A DNA stretch of 40,524 nucleotides, from positions 1 to 40,524 of the forward strand of contig JAZURZ010000081.1 in the NCBI GenBank assembly GCA_045606465.1, read 5' to 3'. Position 1 is the first letter of the stretch. Every line of letters starts with the position of its first letter. The position numbers were made by a program, and so were the translations under genes. Below are positions 17,041-24,072 of this stretch, piece after piece. The DNA is from CAKSQL01 sp045606465. Lineage in GTDB: Bacteria > Bacillota > Clostridia > UBA1381. Below the pieces are notes generated by a model. That model saw only the letters and a list, made by a program, of their open reading frames with translations, was not told where the DNA came from and made no database searches.

Positions 17041-19911
17041 ATGAAAAAATTATTAGCATTATTTATGGCTTTGGTACTCTCTGCCTCTTCATTTACTTCC
17101 ATTGCTTTTGCGACTGATGAGGTTGCAGCAGAGAATGTTGTGGCTGAGGAAGAAGTAGTTGAAGAAACAACAGCCGAGGAAGCTATAGCTGAAGAAACAA
17201 AAACTGAAGAGGTTGAAGTTAAAGTAGATGAAATGACCGAAGAGGCTCGCAAGTTTGTTGAGTATTTTGAGGTTCTCGATACTGAAGCAGGACTTGAATA
17301 TGATGTTACAAGAGCAGAATTTGCAGTTTATCTTGCAAGAGTGCTTGGAATGAACGAGTATTCACAAACTGAAATCACATATTATAATGACGTGACTTCA
17401 GAGCATTGGGCAGCAGTTTGCATTAACAATCTTGCTGAGATTGGTGCACTTACAATAGGAGAAGATAAGCTTTTCAGACCTAATGACAGTATTAAAATTG
17501 AAGAAGCTGTAAAGATTATAATTAATCTTTTGGGCTATGAGAACAGCGCTGCATTAAAAGGTGGCTTTGCTGAGGGTTACATGGGCGTGGCTCGTCAGCT
17601 CAGACTTCTTGAAAATGTTTCACAAAGCGGAAACCTTATAAATTCTGATGCCGCAGACCTTCTTTTGAACATGATAAACATTGACATCTATGAGGCAACC
17701 TTTGAAGATGGCGACATTTTGTATCGTGCAGTTGAAGATAAGGGAATTCTTGCAATTTACAGAAATATGTATATTATAGAAGGAACTGTAAGAGCAGTTC
17801 ATGAAACTGCTTTGCATGAGGGCGACGAACTTGATGGTTCAATCCTTATTGACAACACAAGATATAACTGGTCAGGTGACAGCCAATATATAGGTCACTA
17901 TGTAAAGGCATACTACACACAAGCAAGTGAGACTGATATTCCTGAAGTTGCTTTCATGATTTCAAAGACAAGCGCAGAGAACATTTTGACAATTGATGCA
18001 AAGAACATCGAGTCTTTCTCAAGCGACTATGTTTTGGAATATTACAAATCAGAAAACTCTGCTAAGACAACAAGAGTAACAATTCCCAGAAATGCAAGCG
18101 TAATTTATAATGGTATTGCAATCAGCAAAAATATAGCTGACAAGATTGATATGGAACAGGGAACTATAACCCTTTTAAAAACCAAGGGAAGCTCAGATTA
18201 CGATGTTGTAATTATTCGTGAGTATGAAACATTTGTTGTTTCCTACGCTGATACTTCAAAAAAGATTGTTGTAGATATTGGCGATCCTGAAAACATGTTG
18301 GATCTTTCGGGAGAGAACGGAACAGTTAAGATTTTTGACGTACACGGCAATTTAGTAAACTTCTCGGCAATTGGCAAAAACTATGCCCTGACAGTTTATC
18401 AAACACCCGGAAAATACATTGAAGTGTATGTTTCAGAAACAAAAATCACAGGTCTTTACTCAGGAACAGAGGTAGAGGACGGAGATCATTATATTACAGT
18501 AAATGATGTAAGATACAAGGTTTCTCCGAAATATTATAGTGAGATTGAAAAAATGCTCACCAGCGGAAGAGATATTAAATTTATTGTTGATATGTTCGGC
18601 GATATTGCTTACATTGATACAGTTGGCGCAGAAAGCGGATATATTTGGGGATATTATATAAACCAGAATCTTAATACTGATGAGGACGAAGTTTTGTATA
18701 TTAAGCTTTATAGCGAAGCAGATGGAATTAAGAGATATATAGCTGCTGAAAGAGTAAAAATTGATGGTAAAAATCATAGAAAGCCTGCAACAATCAGTAA
18801 GGCTCTTACAGATTCTTTAGATGCAACCGATACAATTTTAAGAGGTATGCCTGATGCGGTTGCGACTATTTCATCAAGACTTATTCGTTTTAAGCTTAAT
18901 GCCGCAGGTCAGATTTCTCAGATTGACACTCCTTACACAGGTGCAAATGAAACCAAGACCGATGCACTCTTTATTGATACAGTCCTTCCTGCCATAGGTA
19001 ACTCGTCAAGAACCACAAAGAGTATTTATATTGACGGAAAGGATGTTATAGTAGGCTTTACTACTATAATAAATAATACTAGTACCTTGAGCTTCAGAGT
19101 TCCCACCGATGATTTAGTTGCCAATGCTACAGAACAGATGTTTAAAACAGGTGAAGGTTATGAGCAAAATGCAGAGTCCATCACTTATAAAACATCACCC
19201 AAGAGTGGTGCTGCCGAGGTTATAGTAGTGGCAGCTCCGATATCAACAACTATTGAGTCATATAATGCTATTATGGTTTCTAACATATCAACAGGTCTTG
19301 ATGAGGATGAAAGAGTAGTTGAATACGTTGAGGGATATCTTGGTCAGACACCTGTTCAATATACAATGGCAAGTAATGCAAGAGATTGGAACGGAAACAA
19401 AATTTCTATGTCAGAAGCAGGCGTTGATATAGGAGATATAGTATCACTTATTTTCAATGCAGCAGGTGAAATAGAAACATTCTTGCTCTCATATGACTGC
19501 AGTGAAGATATTTGCTATGACGCACCTGCGGTAGAAGCAATAACGGATGCAAGTGGAAACGTTTTAGTTGCAGCGAAGAGAAAAAAGACAATGTTTACTA
19601 ATAATGTTTTAGGCAGCAAGCTTGAATTCTATGACTGCTTCTATAACTACGGAACCTTTACCAAGGGTTACGCTAACACATATACAGGCGGAATTTTAGG
19701 TATAAGTGCTGAAAAGGGCGGAGAAAACATAGTACGTTATTCTGTAAACTCTAGAACGGCAATGGTATATGATAAGGAATTAAAGAAGAATGGTTTCTCA
19801 ACAGGAACCGCAAGCGACATCATAACCTATGAAGAAGCAGGTAATGCATGTGTAACTATAGTTGCAGTACATCATGCGGCTAACTGGCAATGGTACTACA
19901 TTTATAAATAA
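17041..19911 (+). CDS. Large secreted protein with N-terminal SLH region
   Basis: The predicted product is 956 aa. The signal peptide ends near IAFATD and is followed by a Glu/Val/Ala-rich low-complexity stretch (~26-66). An SLH region covers ~85-165: a partial repeat with VTRAEFAVYLARVLG, then a fuller one with SEHWAAVCINNLAEIGAL, FRPND and EEAVKIIINLLGY. The remaining ~750 residues contain repeated beta-strand patterns (for example around GTVRAV, KAYY and GLYSGTEVEDGD) but no enzyme motif I recognise. SLH-first proteins of this type are common in Clostridia and are typically S-layer or surface-display proteins. The gene starts 27 bp after the previous SLH gene with GAAAGGAAAGG as its ribosome-binding site and is followed by a large hairpin, so it is probably last in the operon with the 1550-aa glycosidase. 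Confidence 0.8.
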   Translation: MKKLLALFMALVLSASSFTSIAFATDEVAAENVVAEEEVVEETTAEEAIAEETKTEEVEVKVDEMTEEARKFVEYFEVLDTEAGLEYDVTRAEFAVYLARVLGMNEYSQTEITYYNDVTSEHWAAVCINNLAEIGALTIGEDKLFRPNDSIKIEEAVKIIINLLGYENSAALKGGFAEGYMGVARQLRLLENVSQSGNLINSDAADLLLNMINIDIYEATFEDGDILYRAVEDKGILAIYRNMYIIEGTVRAVHETALHEGDELDGSILIDNTRYNWSGDSQYIGHYVKAYYTQASETDIPEVAFMISKTSAENILTIDAKNIESFSSDYVLEYYKSENSAKTTRVTIPRNASVIYNGIAISKNIADKIDMEQGTITLLKTKGSSDYDVVIIREYETFVVSYADTSKKIVVDIGDPENMLDLSGENGTVKIFDVHGNLVNFSAIGKNYALTVYQTPGKYIEVYVSETKITGLYSGTEVEDGDHYITVNDVRYKVSPKYYSEIEKMLTSGRDIKFIVDMFGDIAYIDTVGAESGYIWGYYINQNLNTDEDEVLYIKLYSEADGIKRYIAAERVKIDGKNHRKPATISKALTDSLDATDTILRGMPDAVATISSRLIRFKLNAAGQISQIDTPYTGANETKTDALFIDTVLPAIGNSSRTTKSIYIDGKDVIVGFTTIINNTSTLSFRVPTDDLVANATEQMFKTGEGYEQNAESITYKTSPKSGAAEVIVVAAPISTTIESYNAIMVSNISTGLDEDERVVEYVEGYLGQTPVQYTMASNARDWNGNKISMSEAGVDIGDIVSLIFNAAGEIETFLLSYDCSEDICYDAPAVEAITDASGNVLVAAKRKKTMFTNNVLGSKLEFYDCFYNYGTFTKGYANTYTGGILGISAEKGGENIVRYSVNSRTAMVYDKELKKNGFSTGTASDIITYEEAGNACVTIVAVHHAANWQWYYIYK

Positions 19912-19920
19912 TCTGAACTC

Positions 19921-19979
19921 AAGAAAAGCGGTTTGTGCGACAAGGGAAAAATCTCTTGTCGCACAGTGGCGCTTTTCTT
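19921..19979 (+). terminator. Long two-tier hairpin after the SLH operon
   Basis: AAGAAAAGCG (19921-19930) pairs with CGCTTTTCTT (19970-19979). Inside it, TGTGCGACAAG (19934-19944) pairs with CTTGTCGCACA (19955-19965). It starts 9 bp after the SLH stop codon. The T-rich 3' arm acts as the tail. It also shows that an upstream in-frame start for the next gene at 19933 is unlikely. Confidence 0.7.
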
Positions 19980-20010
19980 CTACAATATAATAAAGAAAAG
20001 AGGAAATAAA

Positions 20011-20571
20011 ATGAAAAGAGTAAAGGACAAGTATGTGTTGGTCGGAGCAGATTTTGCAGGCTTCCCATTAAAAGAGGCTGTAGTTGAATATTTAACCAAA
20101 AAAGGCTGGAAGGTTACTGACATAGGCGTTCGTTCAGCAGATGAGAAAAATCCTGAGATGTTCCATCGCATAGGTCTTAAGGTTGGTGCAAAAATTTCTG
20201 AGGGAGAGTTTGAAAGAGCTTTGCTCTTCTGCGGCACAGGAATGGGAATTCATATTGCAGCAAGCAAATGCCCGGGAGTTCATGCAGGTGTTGTTGAAAG
20301 CGTTCCTGCAGCACTAAGAGCGATCACAGGAAATGGCGTAAATGTTCTTGCAATGGGAGCATTCTATGTAGCACCTCAAATGGGTAAGGAAATTGCAGAA
20401 ACATTTTTGACACATGAGCTTGGAGAGGGCTATGAGTGGTGGCCAAACTTCTATGAATTCCATAAGCTTGCTATAGATGAGCTTGATGCATTTGATTATG
20501 AGAAGTTTAAGAAAAATGGCTTTGAAGTAGATATTCTTGGAGATTATCCTTTGGAATTAATTAATGGCTAA
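20011..20571 (+). CDS. RpiB/LacA/LacB-type sugar-phosphate isomerase, atypical
   Basis: The predicted product is 186 aa. AGAGGAAATAAA precedes the ATG at 20011; an earlier in-frame start would run through the terminator hairpin. The family interconverts aldose and ketose phosphates in the cytoplasm (ribose-5-P in RpiB, galactose-6-P in LacAB). The N-terminus reads VLVGADFAGFPLKE where family members usually have a D-H-A-G-F motif, so the conserved His is Phe15 here. The catalytic-type Cys is kept in FCGTGMG (Cys74), as is the GNGVNVLAMGA segment. At 186 aa it is longer than the usual ~145-150 aa because of a C-terminal extension (~145-186) rich in aromatic and acidic residues. It is therefore probably a divergent isomerase for another sugar phosphate rather than true RpiB. 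An SGNH hydrolase gene follows 27 bp later. Confidence 0.75.
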   Translation: MKRVKDKYVLVGADFAGFPLKEAVVEYLTKKGWKVTDIGVRSADEKNPEMFHRIGLKVGAKISEGEFERALLFCGTGMGIHIAASKCPGVHAGVVESVPAALRAITGNGVNVLAMGAFYVAPQMGKEIAETFLTHELGEGYEWWPNFYEFHKLAIDELDAFDYEKFKKNGFEVDILGDYPLELING

Positions 20572-20598
20572 GTTGTTATAAAAGGATTGATAAAAACC

Positions 20599-21285
20599 AT
20601 GAAAATTATAGAAAAAATTGCAAAAGACAATAAAAACCATATTGAAAATCCTTCGGCAACAATCGTTTGTCTAGGCGACAGCATTACGCAAGGACTTTTC
20701 AGAGGATATGCAAATCCTGAGGCAGTTTATCATAACAGAATGAAAAAGAAATTGAATTTTCTTTTCCCAAATGCAGTGGTAAATGTTATAAATGCAGGAA
20801 TTGGCGGAGATATTGCAGAATTTGCTCTAAATCGCCTTGAAAGGGATGTTTTTTCAAGAAATCCCGATCTGTGTATTGTATGCTTTGCCTCAAATGATGC
20901 AAATTGCGGAAAGCTTGATGTATATAAGGAGTCTCTTGAAAAAATATTTGTTGAACTCCAAAAAAGGGATATGGAAATTATTTTCATGACACCTAATATG
21001 ATGAACACTTATGTTTCTTCCAATGTTGAGGAGGAATGGAAAAATTACGCGCCCGAGGCTGCAAAAATGCAAAATGAAGGTATTTTTGAAACTTATATTA
21101 ATGCAGGCATAGAGGTTGCAGAAAAAAACAACGTGCTTGTATGCGATTGCTATGCAAAATGGAAAAAGCTATACGAGTCGGGAGTTGATATAACAGCTTT
21201 GCTTGCAAATAGCATAAATCATCCAAAAGAGGAAATGCATGAGCTTTTTGCAAATTCTCTTTTAGAGGTTATGTTTAATAACTAA
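20599..21285 (+). CDS. SGNH/GDSL-family hydrolase, cytoplasmic
   Basis: The predicted product is 228 aa. The ATG at 20599 lies 12 nt after AAGGA; the TTG at 20587 abuts the Shine-Dalgarno and is rejected. There is no signal peptide. SGNH blocks are visible: block I LGDSITQG (catalytic Ser28), block II with GIGGDIAE, block III SNDAN, and block V NSINHP with the catalytic-type His. This family contains esterases and carbohydrate O-deacetylases. The position 27 bp after the isomerase gene suggests a joint role in using an acylated sugar taken up by the cell, but this is inference and the substrate is unknown. Confidence 0.8.
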   Translation: MKIIEKIAKDNKNHIENPSATIVCLGDSITQGLFRGYANPEAVYHNRMKKKLNFLFPNAVVNVINAGIGGDIAEFALNRLERDVFSRNPDLCIVCFASNDANCGKLDVYKESLEKIFVELQKRDMEIIFMTPNMMNTYVSSNVEEEWKNYAPEAAKMQNEGIFETYINAGIEVAEKNNVLVCDCYAKWKKLYESGVDITALLANSINHPKEEMHELFANSLLEVMFNN

Positions 21286-21301
21286 AAAATTAAAGACTTA
21301 A

Positions 21302-21358
21302 AAAAGGAGTTGTCCGTGGTATTAAGAATGGTAGAGAATACTTCAGATAACTCCTTTT
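21302..21358 (+). terminator. Probable terminator after the SGNH gene
   Basis: AAAAGGAGTT (21302-21311) pairs with AACTCCTTTT (21349-21358). An inner GTATT/AATAC stem extends the structure. It lies 17-73 bp after the stop codon and ends in a T run. Confidence 0.6.
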
Positions 21359-21382
21359 AGTAGTGCGTAATTAAAAAAATGC

Positions 21383-21411
21383 TTGATTATAAGAAGAAAA
21401 TAATATATAAT
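21383..21411 (+). promoter_or_regulatory. Housekeeping-type promoter of the tRNA gene
   Basis: TTGATT (21383-21388) and TATAAT (21406-21411) are separated by 17 bp. The tRNA starts 24 bp after the -10 box. Confidence 0.75.
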
Positions 21412-21435
21412 ATATTGTGTTTTAAAATAAGCTAT

Positions 21436-21512
21436 GCGCCTGTAGCTCAGTTGGATAGAGTGTCAGACTCCGACTCTGAAGGTCGTGCGTTCGAATCGCA
21501 TCAGGCGTACCA
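21436..21512 (+). tRNA. tRNA-Arg (anticodon CCG)
   Basis: The gene is 77 nt with encoded CCA. The acceptor stem GCGCCTG/CAGGCGT closes with a G-U pair at its end. The D arm has GCTC...GAGT. The anticodon stem TCAGA/TCTGA holds the loop CTCCGAC, which gives anticodon CCG and reads the Arg codon CGG. The T arm is GTGCG-TTCGAAT-CGCAT. A promoter lies just upstream and a terminator just downstream, so it is a single-gene unit. Confidence 0.95.
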
Positions 21513-21513
21513 G

Positions 21514-21546
21514 AAAAAACGACAAGTTTAGAATTGTCGTTTTTTC
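21514..21546 (+). terminator. Terminator of the tRNA gene
   Basis: AAAAAACGACAA and TTGTCGTTTTTT form a 12-bp stem around a short loop, directly after the tRNA CCA and with a T run in the 3' arm. Confidence 0.85.
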
Positions 21547-21547
21547 A

Positions 21548-21730
21548 ATGAAATAAATCCTTTCATGATTTGTGAAATACACTTCGTACGTGAAATATTG
21601 CTTTGCAACATGAAATACGCCTGCGGCGTGTGATAAAGGATTTATTTTATTTCACAGAAAACTTTAGTTTTCTATTTCACAATTTACGAAGTAAATTATT
21701 TCACATCGAGCAAAGCGAGATGTTTCACTA
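21548..21730. repeat. Multi-hairpin intergenic element A
   Basis: An outer inverted repeat, AAATAAATCCTTT (21551-21563) with AAAGGATTTATTT (21635-21647), encloses short stem-loops: around CACTTCGTACGTG, TTGC-TTT-GCAA (21598-21608) and CGCC-TGC-GGCG (21618-21628). Further stem-loops follow: GAAAACT-TT-AGTTTTC (21657-21672), ATTTAC-GAA-GTAAAT (21682-21696) and an imperfect one around GCAAAGC (21704-21722). The left loops are each preceded by GAAATA and the right ones each flanked by TTTCAC, so the two halves can also pair with each other. No reading frame runs through it. It resembles a dispersed miniature repeat and probably has copies elsewhere in the genome. Confidence 0.7.
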
Positions 21731-21770
21731 AAAATATAAATATCCTTATGGTTCGGATTTCCTAGAAAAA

Positions 21771-21800
21771 AAGACAGATTTCGACAAAGAAATCTGTCTT
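21771..21800. terminator. Bidirectional terminator between elements A and B
   Basis: AAGACAGATTTC (21771-21782), loop GACAAA, GAAATCTGTCTT (21789-21800) is a perfect 12-bp stem. It is flanked by an A run on the left and TTTC on the right. On the - strand it has a clear U-tract and would end transcripts coming from mnmE. Confidence 0.75.
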
Positions 21801-21803
21801 TTT

Positions 21804-21951
21804 CAGCTAAATTGCCTGCGGCAGCCAAATGTGCTTCGCACGCTTAATGGCGAATTTAATTTAGCTACTCCGAAGGAGTTATATTGAATTTGAAAAGCAA
21901 ATATATCGCACAAGCGTAAGCGATTATATCGTTAAAATCAAAATATCTCTA
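21804..21951. repeat. Multi-hairpin intergenic element B
   Basis: AGCTAAATT (21805-21813) pairs with AATTTAGCT (21858-21866) and encloses TGCC-TGC-GGCA (21813-21823) and GTGC-TTC-GCAC (21831-21841). Outside it follow ACTCC-GAA-GGAGT (21867-21879), ATTTG-AAAAG-CAAAT (about 21887-21902) and an ATCGC/GCGAT stem. The design is like element A but the sequence family differs. It occupies most of the gap after the mnmE stop and contains no gene. Confidence 0.65.
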
Positions 21952-22018
21952 TAAGTTTAGCGATTTTAAAGTAACAAATAATAGTTTCAGATGTTTTTTA
22001 ATAAGTAATTTTAAAAAT

Positions 22019-23383
22019 TTATTTTCCGACGCAAAAGTTATGAAAAATAGAGTTTACAACATCCTCTGAAACAGTTGCGCCAGTTATTTCTCCGAGCGCA
22101 TCAATTGCCATATTCAAATCAATTGTAACCAAATCTATTGGAGTCCCTTCCAAAAGACCATTCTGAAGTCGGGAGAGTGCATCTTTTGCATGAGTCAGTG
22201 CTGTAACATGTCGCAAATTTGTTATTACACAAGCATCATTTTGACCAATTATGCCAAGATTATAACGCACCTTTAAAAGCTCTGATAGTTTGGAAATTCC
22301 AAGCCCTGTCTTTGCCGAAATTTCAATTACAGGCTCGTCCGGGGGGAGGAAGGAAAGAAAATCGGGCTTATACATATCAGTTTTGTTTATCAAAATTATG
22401 CGGTTTCTGTTGGCAGTGTCATCAAGAATTTCAAAATCGGTTTCATTTAAGCCATTTTTGGCATCCAGCAATACCAAAATCAAATCTGCCTCTTCTATTG
22501 AACGCAAGGATTTTTCCACTCCTATTTTTTCAATTTTGTCAGTTGTACGTCTTATCCCTGCGGTGTCGAGGAGCTTAAGCAAAATTCCGTCAAGATTAAC
22601 AGTTTCCTGAATTATGTCACGAGTGGTGCCTTCGATATCTGTAACTATGGCACGTTCTTCATGCGCAAGGCAATTAAGCAGGGAAGATTTTCCGACATTA
22701 GGACGTCCTATAATAGCAGTAAGGATGCCTTCTGTTATGACTCGTCCGCTTTGCGATGTGCCCAGAAGGTTTAAAATATTTTCTTTTTGAATAATAACTT
22801 TAGAAAGAATTTCATCTTCGGTTATGTCAGATAAATCCTCGTCAGGATAATCAATAACCACTTGTATCTTGGCTGCTAATTTTACAAGAGAATTTCGTAT
22901 GTTTTCTATCCCTTTAAAAAGAGTACCCTCTGCCTGAGACAAAGCGTTTTGTGAGGCGAGCTTTGTTTTTGCATTGATTATATCAATTACAGCCTCTGCC
23001 TGAGATAGGTCAATTCTCCCATTTAAAAATGCACGTTTTGTAAATTCTCCTCCCTCAGCAGGAAAAACACCTACTCGGATGAGTTCATTCATTACAGCGA
23101 AAGATGCTCTCATTCCGCCATGGGTTGAAATTTCAACTACGTTTTCTGCAGTAAAGGAGCGTGGAGCAAGCATAACAGAAACAAGAACCTCGTCAATTTT
23201 CTGTTCATTTTCATCAACAATAAAGCCATGATGGATGGTGTGTGTTTTTGCGGCTGAAATAGGAGACTTACCACGAAAAATCTTATCAACAAAGGAAATG
23301 GCATCATCGCCGCTTACCCTTATGACCGCAAGAGCGCCTGTTCCGGCAGGAGTGCAAATAGCTGCAATAGTTTTGTTTTTCAT
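22019..23383 (-). CDS. mnmE: tRNA uridine-5-carboxymethylaminomethyl modification GTPase MnmE
   Basis: The predicted product is 454 aa, the normal length. The start at 23383 is preferred because the Shine-Dalgarno AAAGGA overlaps an ATG three codons upstream. MnmE works with MnmG to place the (carboxymethyl)aminomethyl group on wobble U34 of certain tRNAs. The N-terminal folate-binding domain (~1-118) is followed by a helical domain with an inserted G domain: G1 GRPNVGKS (226-233), TTRD (253-256), DTAG (273-276) and NKTD (333-336). The protein ends in the catalytic C-V-G-K tail (Cys451). It lies 47 bp downstream of nrdR and is probably co-transcribed with it. mnmG, the usual neighbour, is absent; repeat elements follow instead. 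Confidence 0.97.
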   Translation of the reverse strand: MKNKTIAAICTPAGTGALAVIRVSGDDAISFVDKIFRGKSPISAAKTHTIHHGFIVDENEQKIDEVLVSVMLAPRSFTAENVVEISTHGGMRASFAVMNELIRVGVFPAEGGEFTKRAFLNGRIDLSQAEAVIDIINAKTKLASQNALSQAEGTLFKGIENIRNSLVKLAAKIQVVIDYPDEDLSDITEDEILSKVIIQKENILNLLGTSQSGRVITEGILTAIIGRPNVGKSSLLNCLAHEERAIVTDIEGTTRDIIQETVNLDGILLKLLDTAGIRRTTDKIEKIGVEKSLRSIEEADLILVLLDAKNGLNETDFEILDDTANRNRIILINKTDMYKPDFLSFLPPDEPVIEISAKTGLGISKLSELLKVRYNLGIIGQNDACVITNLRHVTALTHAKDALSRLQNGLLEGTPIDLVTIDLNMAIDALGEITGATVSEDVVNSIFHNFCVGK

Positions 23384-23430
23384 AAAAACCATCCTTTCTT
23401 TAAATTAAATTTTATTTCAATCTGACTTTT

Positions 23431-23886
23431 TTAACGTTGAGTTATAAGTTTCTGAAGCTCTGCCATAAAGGTTTCTATATCTGAAAAATGCTTGTGTACA
23501 GACGCAAAGCGTACATATGCAACCTCATCAACCTCTTTGAGATGGTTCATTACCTTTTCGCCTATCTCGGTGCTGGTTACTTCCTTTTCCATGGATTGAT
23601 AAAGCTCGCTTTCAATATCATCTGCAATTTTTTCCATTTGAGGAAGGGTCACAGGTCTTTTTTCACAAGCACGGATAATGCCTCGTAAAATTTTTGAACG
23701 ATCATAGGCTTGTCTTGAATTATCTGCTTTTATAACTGCAAGTGAAATTGTTTCAAGGGTTTCATAGGTTGTAAATCGTCTTTTGCAATTAAGACATTCT
23801 CTTCTACGACGAATAGCATTAGAATCTTCTGTCGGTCTTGAATCAATAACCTTTCCTTCTTCAAATCCACAATAGGGGCACTTCAT
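23431..23886 (-). CDS. nrdR: Transcriptional repressor NrdR
   Basis: The predicted product is 151 aa, typical for the family. The start MKCPYCG at 23886 is placed after GAAAGGA and is preferred over an earlier in-frame ATG. NrdR represses ribonucleotide reductase genes according to the ATP/dATP state. The N-terminal zinc ribbon has Cys3, Cys6, Cys31 and Cys34, with the basic RRRRECLNCKRRFTT segment conserved. An ATP-cone domain follows (~47-137). A good promoter lies upstream and mnmE follows. No nrd gene is in the window, so its targets lie elsewhere. Confidence 0.97.
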   Translation of the reverse strand: MKCPYCGFEEGKVIDSRPTEDSNAIRRRRECLNCKRRFTTYETLETISLAVIKADNSRQAYDRSKILRGIIRACEKRPVTLPQMEKIADDIESELYQSMEKEVTSTEIGEKVMNHLKEVDEVAYVRFASVHKHFSDIETFMAELQKLITQR

Positions 23887-23934
23887 ATGATAAATCATTC
23901 CTTTCAATGTAAACCAAGGCTTATCTTTAATTAT

Positions 23935-23963
23935 ATTATATACAAAAAATGTAAAAAAATCAA
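23935..23963 (-). promoter_or_regulatory. Promoter of nrdR-mnmE
   Basis: On the - strand TTGATT (revcomp of 23958-23963) and TATAAT (revcomp of 23935-23940) are separated by 17 bp. The predicted transcription start lies ~40 nt before the nrdR start codon. Confidence 0.7.
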
Positions 23964-24000
23964 TAGTGAAATGTTTTTTAACTCGGGGTGTGAAAATCTA

Positions 24001-24057
24001 AAAAGCTGTCTGAATTTTAAAGCAAAAAATTGCCTGAAAAATTACACAACAGCTTTA
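24001..24057 (-). terminator. Probable terminator after the second histidine kinase gene
   Basis: On the - strand AAAGCTGT and ACAGCTTT form an 8-bp stem followed by TTAGATTTT. The loop is long and holds a small GCAA/TTGC hairpin. It lies ~15 bp after the kinase stop and ~40 bp before the nrdR promoter. Confidence 0.45.
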
Positions 24058-24072
24058 TTTGACATATTAAGT

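Noticed and set aside
19933..20010. N-terminal extension of the isomerase
   Set aside because: The stretch is the arms of a terminator-like hairpin; the RBS and family start fit 20011.
21548..21951. CRISPR array
   Set aside because: The repeated words are only 6-8 nt, the units are hairpins of different sequence with irregular spacing, and no cas genes are present.
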